Assembly: GCA_030490835.1 (NCBI GenBank)
Contig: CM059971.1
Coordinates: 127,814,564-127,878,563, forward strand
Direction of reading: 5' to 3'
DNA: 64,000 bases
Origin: Annona cherimola
Taxonomy: Eukaryota; Streptophyta; Magnoliopsida; Magnoliales; Annonaceae
The first letter of the stretch is position 1; every line of letters starts with the position of its first letter. A model generated the notes under the pieces. The model was not told where the DNA came from. It searched no databases and was given only the letters and a program-made list of their open reading frames with translations. Both the position numbers and the translations under genes were made by a program. Below are positions 47,346 through 58,174 of this stretch, in pieces.

Positions 47346-50004
47346 ATTAAAACGTAAAATACTTTTTCAAAATTTTTATAATATTCTAACGTATATCTAA
47401 CAATATTTCTAATTTATCTTATACGGCAGACACAGACACTCCCATGCAACTGAAGATATAATTGCCATCAACTCTACACTATATACTTCTTGAGGATTTA
47501 GAGTCTACTTGAACCATCCTACCTTTTGATTATAAAATAGACCTACTTAAAACTGACGCCACGAATACTTACCGAGTTACGACTGGTGCCAAAAAATGAT
47601 TTTGGCTTCATTGTTATTTTTCTATTTTTAAACAAGTTGAAAGCGGAATATAGTGATATTTTATATCCATACTGGTTGCATATACTTTGAAAAAATGCTA
47701 ATCTTGTGCTTTTCTACTTGCGCGACTCAAAACCTCTTTTCTGCAAGGATAACTAGGGAATGTCGAAACTAGACTTTCGGACTTACGTGGCGCTTTTTGT
47801 CCACCGCATCCAAATCGGCGATCGGACATAGCATGCAGCGCGTGGAATTCGTGCGTCAGCTCGCACGCACGCCTCGCGGGAGATTTGCAGATTAGTGCCT
47901 CAAGCTCATGAAACTAATGGCAGCAGACAGCTGCAAGTTTTGCAATTCTAATGGCACGTTAAAGCTCTTCCTTTTATTCTGCTTTTTGTATGAAGGGCTT
48001 GCTTTGAACCTTGGATCAAATAACTTCTATAAAATTCCTCTTTTGCTACCGTGCACCACCTGAAAGCAAGCTGTGTGACGCAACCAAATAGTAGAGCCAC
48101 TCCCACAGCATCTGTCGCCACGAGCAAATCAAGATATCATATTTACTACCTTTAATAGTAAAAACCGAATATATTTAAAATTGTCGAACTTAGATTTTTT
48201 ACCGTATCATAATATATCTAAAAAGATGCTTTACATATTGTCATGTTCGATTATTATTGTCATTTCGAATCCGTTTAGAATTTTTATTTCTTTTGATAAT
48301 AAAAATAGGATATTAATTCGATACGTATATATTATTGGAAAGATATATAGTTTAATTTTAAAAATAAAAAATTTTCACTTCAATTGAATTCAATAAAGAT
48401 GAAATTTTTATTTCTGCAATTAAAATATGTGCACAAAAATTTTTAAATGGTAAATTTTAGCTGAAATTGACGGTCTAAAATTGGGAAGTTTTTCAGAATA
48501 TGATATTGTAAGCAACCGTAGGTTTTTTGTTTCCTGGCTTTTGAAATTGTTTGGATATTAGTGTCGTTTTCAAGAGTAGAAACTGCGGCAGGGCATCGTT
48601 TGATGATTAGATCTTGGGACTTAAGAGCTCATAGAACCATAATTCTGTAAATACGGCTATAAAGAAATTCCTTTGAAGCCAACTCATTACTTAATTAAAT
48701 TTTTTTAATTCTTTATAAAATTATTATTCTAAGTGTAATTAATACATTTTTTAATTTTAATATAAGGATATTTTAGTCATTTTCTATAAGTTGAGAAGGA
48801 CAAAAATATTCTTATATGTACACAGCTTTAAAAATGATAAAACTTGAATTAAGTTTAAATATACCTAGAATAGCAATTTTATAAAAAAAAAAAACCCCAA
48901 AAATTTTAAAAAGAGGATAAACTCCATGTGGCATCCTGATTCAAGTTTATGATATGAAAACTTGCCGTTGTCTAATATAAATTCCGTCTAGTATAGATTC
49001 TAAAGTCAGGGAGAAAAAGTAACAATTTTTGCCACTGGCACTTTAGGTCATTGAATTGCTACTTTCGGCTCCATAACTTTGGAATTTACCTTAGCACCTT
49101 GGGTTCTTTGAAATTATTAAATTTGCCCCATAACTTTAGAATTTACAGTAGATGACAGCAAGTTTTCCTATTATAAACTTTTAGTCCTACAATGTACGAT
49201 TCCATATAAATAGTATGTAAGCAATGATGTAAGCCTCAGGTATGGTCCCAATCAGATGGATACATAGGTATTTGAAAAAGAATTTAGCTGTTGACGCAGT
49301 GGCGACGTTTGCGTGAATAGGGTCCTCATGTCCTGGTGGGAGGTTCAGGTGAGGGAGACGCAGAAGCGCCGGCGCGTTCCGTTTTGAAGTTGTGTGCGGG
49401 AAGTTTGATGTGCTAAATTTTCATGGGATTTCGGCATGAGATGGGGGAATAAGAAAGGAAATACTATGGTAATTATGTGATTTGTATAAAATTAAATATG
49501 TAAAGTTGAAATAAATAGAATAATTATAAAAAAATTATTAAAATATAATGATAAAGCTGAAAAAGTAACGTTGCAGCATTGCTAAATGAGGAGAATGTGT
49601 AATTTCCAATCACACCCCCAACACATTTACCATAACAAAAGTCAGATCCGTTGCATGCGAAGGAGGTGGGATGGTTGGGACCAACCATCCAGTCAGGAGT
49701 CTGTTCGGCATGCCGTGCAATGCATAACAGATTCTGCTGGCTCCACCGAACGCATGCAGCTGGCGCAACAGTCGTTGCGATGTCGAAATGGGAGTTTGAC
49801 GCTTGTCCGCAGTATTTCGCGTGCGCCAGCCAGCTGGCGAGTGGCGACACTCTTTAATAATCGTGGGACTTTGGGCCCGCTGAGGGAAGAAGCTTTTAAT
49901 GCCCTCTAAATATTTAATAAAGGCGTATCACCGGGTCTGTCGTTTTTCGCGTACGCTAAGAAATCTGAAGTTGGTGGATCGGTTGATGCTTCTGGGATTC
50001 GATT
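47346..50004. other. Intergenic, no gene; one degenerate fold-back
   Basis: A diverged palindrome at about 48665-48915 shows the same inner words as the other fold-backs (CTAAGTGTAATTAAT, GGATATTTTAGTCATTTT, AAAATGATAAAACTTGAATT). A small GC-rich islet at 49620-49900 has no recognisable coding content. The rest is plain AT-rich DNA. Confidence 0.4.
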
Positions 50005-50325
50005 GCATGCGCCCGGGCGCATATACTTTTTTATTTTATTTATAATTTTTTTTTATAAAACTGTTAATATAAGTGTATTTAACATATGTATAAATTTTTA
50101 CCATTTTTGGAATATTTTAGATATTTATTTTTTATTTTTGAAAATCAGTTTAAAATTACCTAAAATGCCACTGATTTTCAAAAATAAAAAATAAATATCT
50201 AAAATACGCCAAAAATGGTAAAAATTTATACGTATATTAAATATATATAGATTAACAATATTGTAAAAAAAATTTGAAAAAAAATAAAAAAAATAGGTGT
50301 ATGCGCCCTGCATGCTCCCGGGTGC
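50005..50325. mobile_element. Fold-back element, GCATGC-ended family, copy 2
   Basis: Left ATTGCATGCGCCCGGGCGCA, right GCGCCCTGCATGCTCCCGGG then TGCATGCAAT: the right side has an extra CATGCTCCCGGG block. The inner arms contain AATTTTTACCATTTTTGG and complement around a centre near 50155. The flanks tgggattcg and gggagtccg are a possible, imperfect 9-bp duplication. Confidence 0.65.
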
Positions 50326-50383
50326 ATGCAATGGGAGTCCGCTTTTATTTCCATCCATTTCCCAGCAAGAGTTCCATGTTTTG

Positions 50384-51862
50384 TGGGAAATTTGCATTTT
50401 ATGCCTGTTAATTTTTTTATGTTTGTATTTTAAGCTTTGAAATTTGCCTCGTTAGTATTTTTAAAATTTTATGAATTTTGATTTTTTGCATTTTAAACTC
50501 TCAGCCCTAATGACATGTACAATATCTCAAATGCCTATTGCAAGAGAATTTGCATTTTAAACTCTCTAATTTTGGGTGTGTTTGAGAATGTATAAAACTT
50601 TTAATGAAAAGTTATAGAGAGTAGAAATTGTCAAATGATGTGATATGATACGGATAATGATGAAAAGTAAATAAGATAAATTTAAAATAGATAGGTTAGT
50701 TGTGTGAATAGTTGTGTAGAAATAATTGAAAAGTAGGATGATTGTATAGAAAAATGTGAAGAAATGATTAAAAAATAGGGTAGTTGTGGAGAATGAAAAG
50801 TTTTAAATTGAAAAGTTTTAAATTGAAAAGTTTTAACTTGACAATTTTTACTCATTAACAAACACACTCTTTGCATATTTGTATTTTAAATATCGAAATT
50901 TGCGAAGTAGCATTTTAAACCTTCTTAAGTTCAATTTCTTTTTTGTATTTTAAATACTTGGCCGCATTAAAACCTTGCAAAACGTTTAAAATGTCATTTA
51001 CATTTTAAACCCTCTTACTTTACGTATTTGCATTTTAAAAAGACTTAGGTTGAATTATAAAAATAATTGAATTTCATATTACAAAAACTGGCTTACATGT
51101 ACATGAGGTACAATAGACCATTGGATCATATGAAATTTTAAAATTCTTCCTCATTCATGAAATTGATTATGGTTGTTATGAAATTAATAAAAAAACGAAA
51201 CATTCTTGCCTGAAACCAGAGAAGATGCCAAAGTCGAGATCTGCTATTGAAGCTATGTTTGATACTTAATTTGGCAAATCTTTGAAGGAGAGAACGAATA
51301 ATGGGCTTTCCTTTAATTTCTTAACATATATGGTTAATTCCATGAATAAGAAAAATGTTAAAATTTATGATGATTCCACGATTTACCGCACTTCATGCAC
51401 AAGTAGGCTAATTTTAGTGATATGAAATTCAATTATTTTTACATTTAACCTTAATTATTTTAAAATGCAAATATATAAAGTTTGAGAATTTTAAATACGA
51501 ATAATATTTAGGAAATTTTACAAGATTTTAATAGTATTTTTTAACATCGTGAAGGCCAAGGGTCTAAAATATAAAGAATTAAACTTCACGATATTTAAAT
51601 GCTATTTCACAAACTTATGATTTAAAATGCAACTATATAAAATTAGAAGATTTAAGATATAAATTCTCTTACAAAGAGCATTTTAGATATTTTATAAAAT
51701 TTTAATGGTATTTTTTAATGCACTTAGGGCGAGAGGTTTAAAATACAAAGAACTGAACTTCATAAAGTCTAAAATGTTAATATGCAGACTTTATAGTTTA
51801 AAATACAAATAAAAGTTAAAAAATTTAAAAAGCAAAGAGAATTCAAAACGCAAATTCTAAGT
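50384..51862. mobile_element. Mutator-like element with long degenerate inverted repeats
   Basis: Left DNA GAAATTTGCATTTT and following TTTGTATTTTAA units are inverted at the right end (AAAACGCAAATTC, TTTAAAATACAAATAAAAG). The inverted similarity seems to run for several hundred bases as multiple GYATTTTAAA words. The flanks read gttttgtgg before and gtttttgtgg after, a near-perfect 9-10-bp duplication. The middle (about 51060-51420) is non-repetitive and without a recognisable gene. A MITE is inserted in the left arm. Confidence 0.5.
50574..50869. mobile_element. Tourist-like MITE nested in the 50384-51862 element, 296 bp
   Basis: GGGTGTGTTTGAGAATG at the left, AACAAACACACTC at the right, 3-bp duplication ttt (50571-50573 and 50870-50872). 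A short AAATTGAAAAGTTTT unit is duplicated near the right end. Confidence 0.8.
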
Positions 51863-52265
51863 TTTTGTGGTCGAAAACAGGATGTAGATTGTTACATGCG
51901 GATATCTGTGGCACTCGAATGGAAATACCAGTTCCTAGATCATATCCGTCGTGGCCGACGACTACGAGAGAAACTTTTGGATTGGATAACAACGGGACCC
52001 ACCTAACTAATCCAAATTTATATGGAGTAAGATGGGAAAAAAAATTACTAGGGTAAGGTGGAATGAGGGGGGGGGGGGGGGGGGGGGGGGCGGGTTTGTG
52101 GTTTCTTTTCTTGGACAGAGTTATTTACGTACTCGTAAGTACCCTGAACAACAGAGATGGGTAATTAGGATTTACGAGGGTAGGTAAATGGCCATGATCC
52201 TATAAAGCTAGATGCTCGGTTGCCCATTTGCATTTTTTCAGAAAAATTAATGTAACTATCATTTT
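51863..52265. other. Intergenic; contains a run of 24 G
   Basis: G-run at 52067-52090. The frame at 51865-52056 shows no family features. No gene supported. Confidence 0.5.
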
Positions 52266-52537
52266 AAGAGCATATTTATTTCCAGCAAAAACTTTTTAAA
52301 TTTTAATCCTTCATAATTACTTTATTTTTAATTATTTTTACAATTTCCTGTACAACTATTATACTTTTCAATCGTTTCTATTTAACTATCTACACAACTA
52401 TCTATTTATTTTAACTTTATTTTCTTTACTTCTCATCACTACTCTTATTAATTTCTATCAATTTAAATTTTCATCCAAAAATTTTTTATATCAAAAACTT
52501 TTCATCCAAAATTTTATTACTTCCCAATCATACTCTA
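52266..52537. mobile_element. Old Tourist-like MITE
   Basis: The family interior is recognisable (ACAACTATTATACTTTTCAA, TATTTATTTTAACTTTATTT, CTTCTCATCACTACTC), but the ends have decayed (GAGCATATTTATTTCC and CCAATCATACTC). Confidence 0.65.
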
Positions 52538-53352
52538 AGTGTATTTAATTTATATAACAATTTTACCATTTTTGTATATATGAATATATTTTTTTATGAA
52601 TTTCAAACATCAAGAATATCTACTAAACTCAACACATTTATAATATTAAAATTTATAACAAAAATGTTGGGGCCACCATTGTGGGCAGCTGTAAGGGATA
52701 CGGATCCTAACTTGATTATTCATGTCGTTATTAAAAGCGACTAAATCAATGGGCGTGGTCTTATTCGAATTAATTGCGGGAAAAGTTTTTAATATATTTT
52801 TTTCTTTATCTTTTAAATATTTATTAAATATTTTCACTTATAACTAAAATATCTGTTTATCTAAGTCAAGGCTTGCAGTTTGAAATTTTAAATTACGCTA
52901 TATAATTTTTCATGATTATTTTGGAAGAAAGGACTTTTCGCACATATACTTATTACGTTTGAACCTAAATTCAAATATACCGTTTTTAAAATCTCAAATA
53001 TAACTATTACGTTTGTAATTAATCCCCAATACACCCAACCGTGAGTAAACTTTGTTAGTTAATTGTGAAATTACTAATATGCCCATCAAATTTTAGACAT
53101 AATTGAAAATTCGAATGTCATAACTTATCAATGTCCTAATTGCACATGAGTCTAAATTTAGACATCTTTAATTTTTTATTTTTCTATTTTATTTTATTTT
53201 ATTATTATTTTGTAACAGATGTATTTTGGGCATTTATAAAAATTTAACTAACAATTTTTAACAAAATTAATATTTGTAAAATTAACTGCAAATGCAATGA
53301 ATATATCTGAGATTTTGGAAACGTAGTCGGTAAATTTGATATTACGGTCAAA
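52538..53352. other. Intergenic, no gene
   Basis: Starts with GTGTATTTAATTTATATAAC and TTTTACCATTTTTG, half of a fold-back core without its partner. The rest is AT-rich DNA. Confidence 0.4.
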
Positions 53353-55548
53353 CATATATATATATATTATATATATATGGGCTTTACTTCGATCTAACCG
53401 GGGTAAATAGAAGCGGACCTATGCAACCTCTTTAAAATATAAGATTTTGATATTTGATAGAAAATATAATCACTCATTGTATTTAACATCATTTATTTAT
53501 CTAGGGGATCAAATTTCATCATAATCAAGTATGTTTATAGGCCACATTTGTTAGAATATATATATATATATATTCATGTGTAAATTATTAAAAATGTTAA
53601 AATATCAATTTTAAATTAGTATTTTCAACATCTAAACTATTCAAAATATCATTTCTATATGAATAAATGATTTTATAAAATATTATTACATTTTAATACA
53701 TGTGTAAATAGATCTAAGTGTTTTTCTTAATTTACACATGAATATATATATATATTTAAAAAAATATGGCCCATAAACATACTTGATTGAGATGAAACTT
53801 GGTCTCATAGATAAACAAATGATGTTAAATACAATGAATGACTTAGATTCTTCATTACGGATCAAAATCTTAGATTTTGAAGAGGTTACATGGGTCTACT
53901 TCGGGACCGTGTATATATATATATTCAAGTGCAGCTTCACTGTACCACAATTATGGTGCAGTTACCTCAAAATGGGCCTCTCATGATCATAAAGTTATAA
54001 TCTAATTCGCTTATTGTATTTTAGAATTATGTATTCTAGTATCATACCAATTTTTATCCCAATTGGATATGTATACGGACCCCATCTCAAAATGGTTCAA
54101 ATTCAATGTAATAAAATAGTTTGATGTAAATAACAACTTTAAAGTTGTTTTTCAATATGTAAACTATTTGTTATAAAATTTATATATAGATAAATGATTG
54201 TATAAAGTATCAATGCATTTAAGTACATATAAAGCCAATTTTGGGCCTAATGCACCATTAATTATGGTGCAACCTTACTACAATGGAAAGGTTCTTATAT
54301 ATATATGAAAAATATTCACGTGTAGCGCAACTGCACCGTAATAGCGGTGCAGTTGCACCAAAATGAGTCTCACATGATCATAAAATTATAATCTACTCCA
54401 CCCATTGTATTTAGAATAATATATTCTATTACTATACCAAATTTCATCCCAATCGGATATATGTATGAGTTTCATCTCAAAAATAATATAAATTCAATGT
54501 GATAAAATAGTTTGATGTAAATAACAACTTTAAAGTAGTTTTTTCAACATCTAAACCGTTTAAAGTATGATTTATATATAGATAAATGATTATATAAAAT
54601 TTTATTACATTTTAATATATGTGGGGCCTTTTTTGGGCAATTGCATTGCTGTTTCGATGCCGTTGCGTTGCACCAGAACCGTTATATATATAGGGCTCTG
54701 CTTCAATGTAACCAAGTTATATAAAAGTGGTTTCATGTAACTTTTCAAATTTTAAGATATTGATCTTTGATGAAAAATTTAATTCATTCATTGTATTTAA
54801 CATTATTTATTTTATTAGAAGACCAAGTTTCATATAAATCAAGTATGTGCATGGGTCACATTTGCTCAAAAATGTGTGTATTCATGTATAAATTATGAAA
54901 AATGCTTAGATCTATTCACACATGTATTAGAATATAACAATATTATATAGGATCATTTATCCACATATTAATGATGTTTTAGATAATTTAGATGTTGAAA
55001 AACTACTTTAAAGTTGATATTTTAACATTGAATCATTTTATTATGTTTATTTTACATTCTTATAGAGGAAAACCCATATACAGTGAAATTAAAAAAAATA
55101 AACGGGTTTCCAGGATATTAGAAATGACATTAAAATACAATGGATAGAGTGAATTTTTCATCAACTATCAAAATATTAAAAATGGAGAGAACTATATAGA
55201 AATGAGGTTTCATAGAAGCAAGACCGTATATATATATATGAGATTTGTAATCATGAATGGGAAATCCTCCCCACCCATTGTATTTAGAATTGTCCACTTT
55301 ATTAGCGTACCAATTTTCATCTAAATCCAATATGTGTGATCCCCGTCTTAAAATGGTGCAAAATCAACGTAATAAAATAGTTTAATGTAAATATTGAGTT
55401 TAAAGTGGTATTTTCAACATCTAAACCGTATAAAGTATAATTTTTATATGGATAAATGATTGTATAACGTTTCATTGTGATCTAATATGTGTGGGGCCCA
55501 TTTTTATAGCGGACTGTACTGGATCATATCCCTATATATATATATATG
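53353..55548. repeat. Array of five related elements separated by (TA)n tracts
   Basis: (TA)n tracts at about 53353-53378, 53912-53924, 54296-54306, 54684-54692, 55227-55239 and 55533-55548 delimit five units of roughly 0.3-0.5 kb. Units 1 (53379-53911) and 4 (54693-55226) start GGGCTYTRCTTC, have partly inverted arms and end near GACCGT. Units 2 (53925-54295), 3 (54307-54683) and 5 (55240-55532) share CCATTGTATTTAGAAT, AATAAAATAGTTTRATGTAA, CAACATCTAAACC and TGTGGGGCC-type endings. Both types share AGATAAATGATTxTATAAA-like words. Known: plant 'micron'-like small elements sit in TA microsatellites; whether these belong there is not shown. Confidence 0.7.
54327..54356. repeat. Perfect hairpin near the end of array unit 3
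   Basis: GCAACTGCACCG, a 6-base loop, then CGGTGCAGTTGC: a 12-bp perfect stem. Unit 2 has a decayed version at its matching end. Confidence 0.85.
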
Positions 55549-57325
55549 CATTATTATATTGAAGGGTGAATTGTAGCCCGTACATTTTGGGAGTTTTTGA
55601 GAATCCACAAAAAGAGGTGGAAAAAAAAAGCCTGGTAAGATAAAGAGAAGTTCGGACAAGTACTCTTTAAAGAGAAATTGGAAAGAATAAGTAATGTTTA
55701 ATTAAAAAAAAGAATAGGTAATGCGAAATTATTATAAATAGATTACATAAATCCGTCTAGAAGGAGAGATCTAGGGATTACATGAATACGTATAAAGGAG
55801 GAGGAATCCAATTAACGATGTGGTGGGCTACGATTCTACCAATTACCACTACATGCAATATGTGTTGAAAAAATATCCAGCACAATGGACACTCCATCGT
55901 GACAATTAAAAGATTTAGTATGGCGCAACTTAATTAATTTTTTTTTAAGCGCAATGGACACTCCATCGTGACATTTAAAAGATTTAGAGTATGGCGCAAC
56001 TTAATTAATTTAATTAAATTAACTCGGCACAATAATATTAATTATAAACTTAATTAGAAATCTATATATGTATAAAAGTTAGTTTGATTAAACTTCTTCA
56101 ACCAACCACTTGAATATTACCTTGAAATATAGAATGTTGCTCATTACATTATCTCAATAAAATTTTCAGCATCCATGAGATGTGTATTGGCCAATACTAT
56201 ATCTGATGCTTTAGTTTTAACTGCTTTCAATATTTTCCTCGCTATCTTTTTCCATCAATTTGTATTTAAATTTATTTTGCTGATGTCATTTATTTACCAA
56301 AATTTTAATACAGAAATTTTCTACCAAATGCCCCCAAACGGCTATTTGATTTTTCTAACTTTGTATAGAGATCTGTGCCAACAATAATATTATTCTAACC
56401 GATCCGATGACAATAACGCCTGGTGGGGCGCTTAGATGGTGTGTGAAACGTAAAAGTAAATATTTTAAAAATTATATGAATAATATAAAATTACCGAAAT
56501 AAAATTGAAATAAATAAAATAATTATAAAAATCGAAATTTAAGAATATGATTCCAAAGATGGGATTGTTAAATTATTTATGAAAAATGTACAGCAAAACG
56601 TAAAAAAGAGGAGAAAATCATGAAAAACCATTTAGTGGGATTACCAAACATTGCCTGGCAACTCGAAATCCAGAGCAGGTCACGACAACCATACCAAATT
56701 CTGTCACGATGTTCCTGGAGCCGAAAGGTGTAAGCGCTGGCTAATCAGTGGTTGCTATGTCCGCACACCAACCGGGTCGATATCAAAAAACGTACTGATT
56801 GGATTGCTGATGCGACGCACGCTGACTATTGTTGTGATGCATCGTATCAATATTCCACGGGCGGCCGCCATGGCTTCACTGCGCTTGTGCGACCGGGATG
56901 CGGACAACGACACTTCACCGACGCCACGCCATGCAACCTCCATAAGACTTCATCCACACACAAAATTTCAATTGTTTTTCAAATTAAATCGTCTGATTTA
57001 AATATAATTTAATTATTTATAATTCTTTCAATACAAATCAAACATCGAATGATCTAAATCAAGTAAAAAATTATAAAATATCTATCGCATAGAAAAGGTA
57101 TGAAATAATTTTAACAGCATAGAATTACTTTTTTTTAGACTTATCTAGTTGGATACTTATAATCTACAAATTTCACCGTTTAAATTATACTATTCATATC
57201 TTTTTGATTAATATCTTCTATTTTTTATATTCTTGCTACTAATGGTTGAAATTATATTCTAAATTTATTAGACGATTTAATTTTTTTTAAATAAATTAAT
57301 ATTTTTTCGATAGGCTTCATGCTCA
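55549..57325. other. Intergenic; small tandem duplication
   Basis: A tandem duplication of about 70 bp at 55880-56012 (CAATGGACACTCCATCGTGA and GTATGGCGCAACTTAATTAA twice). A GC-richer islet at 56640-56990 holds overlapping short frames without family features. No gene supported. Confidence 0.45.
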
Positions 57326-57333
57326 CTTACCAC

Positions 57334-58166
57334 TAGGGGTGTCAATGGATCAAACCGGACGGGTTAGAGTTTAATTCTAATTTTAATCCATTTAAAAAAT
57401 CTCAATCTTAATTTGTCTTTTAACTCATTTAAAAAAATTTCAATCCTAACCCATTTTCAAACTATTTAATAAATGGGTTGGCAGGTTGTTAACGTGTTTT
57501 AAAATCAAACTAATTTAAAATTCAGTATGTATTGTTTGTAATTATCATGGTGAATTAATTTACATCGACATGATACATGACATGACTTGGTTTTCATCTA
57601 GAGAAGGGTAGCGATTGAGCAAAACAAAGAGAAGATAAAGGAGGGAAAACAATAGAAATAGAGAAGGGAGAGATGAAGGGAAAGACAAGAGAGATATGAA
57701 AAGGGAGATAATCGAAAAAGAAAAGGAAGATAGAGAGAGAATGAGAGAGGCAAAAATTGAAGAAGAATTTTACTGGCTATAGGGACGACAATGGTAACTC
57801 TACAGCACAACAGCAGCGAAGACGCTAAAGAATTATAGACAAAGAAAGGAAAATAGGAAATGAAAATGAGGAAAATAAATAATAAAAAATCTAAATAGGA
57901 AAAATAGATTTTGGATTTAGGAAGTATATAAACCCTTTTTAACATATTGTAAATGGGTTATGCTGAAACGAGTTAAATAAATTACTAAATGGATTTACAG
58001 TTAAAAGAATTAAATTGGTTATTAAACAAGTTAATGGATTGTAAAATCTTAACCCTAACTGAGTTGGAAGGTCATAAACTATTTATTATAAAATCCTAAC
58101 CCAAACTCATTTATAAACAAGTTGGACGGTAGATTAATGGGTTGGCTATGACTATTAACATCCTTA
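57334..58166. mobile_element. Non-autonomous hAT-like element, 833 bp
   Basis: Left end TAGGGGTGTCAATGG and inverted right end TAAGGATGTTAATAG; 8-bp flanks cttaccac (57326-57333) and cttactac (58167-58174) with one mismatch. Subterminal ACGGGTTAG, AACCCATT and GGGTTGG words recur in both orientations. The interior is purine-rich (GAGAGA-type), without a transposase. Confidence 0.7.
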
Positions 58167-58174
58167 CTTACTAC

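Noticed and set aside
53379..55532. Helitron origin for the (TA)n-flanked units
   Set aside because: There is no consistent TC start or CTRR end with a 3' hairpin; the one perfect hairpin is at the wrong place.
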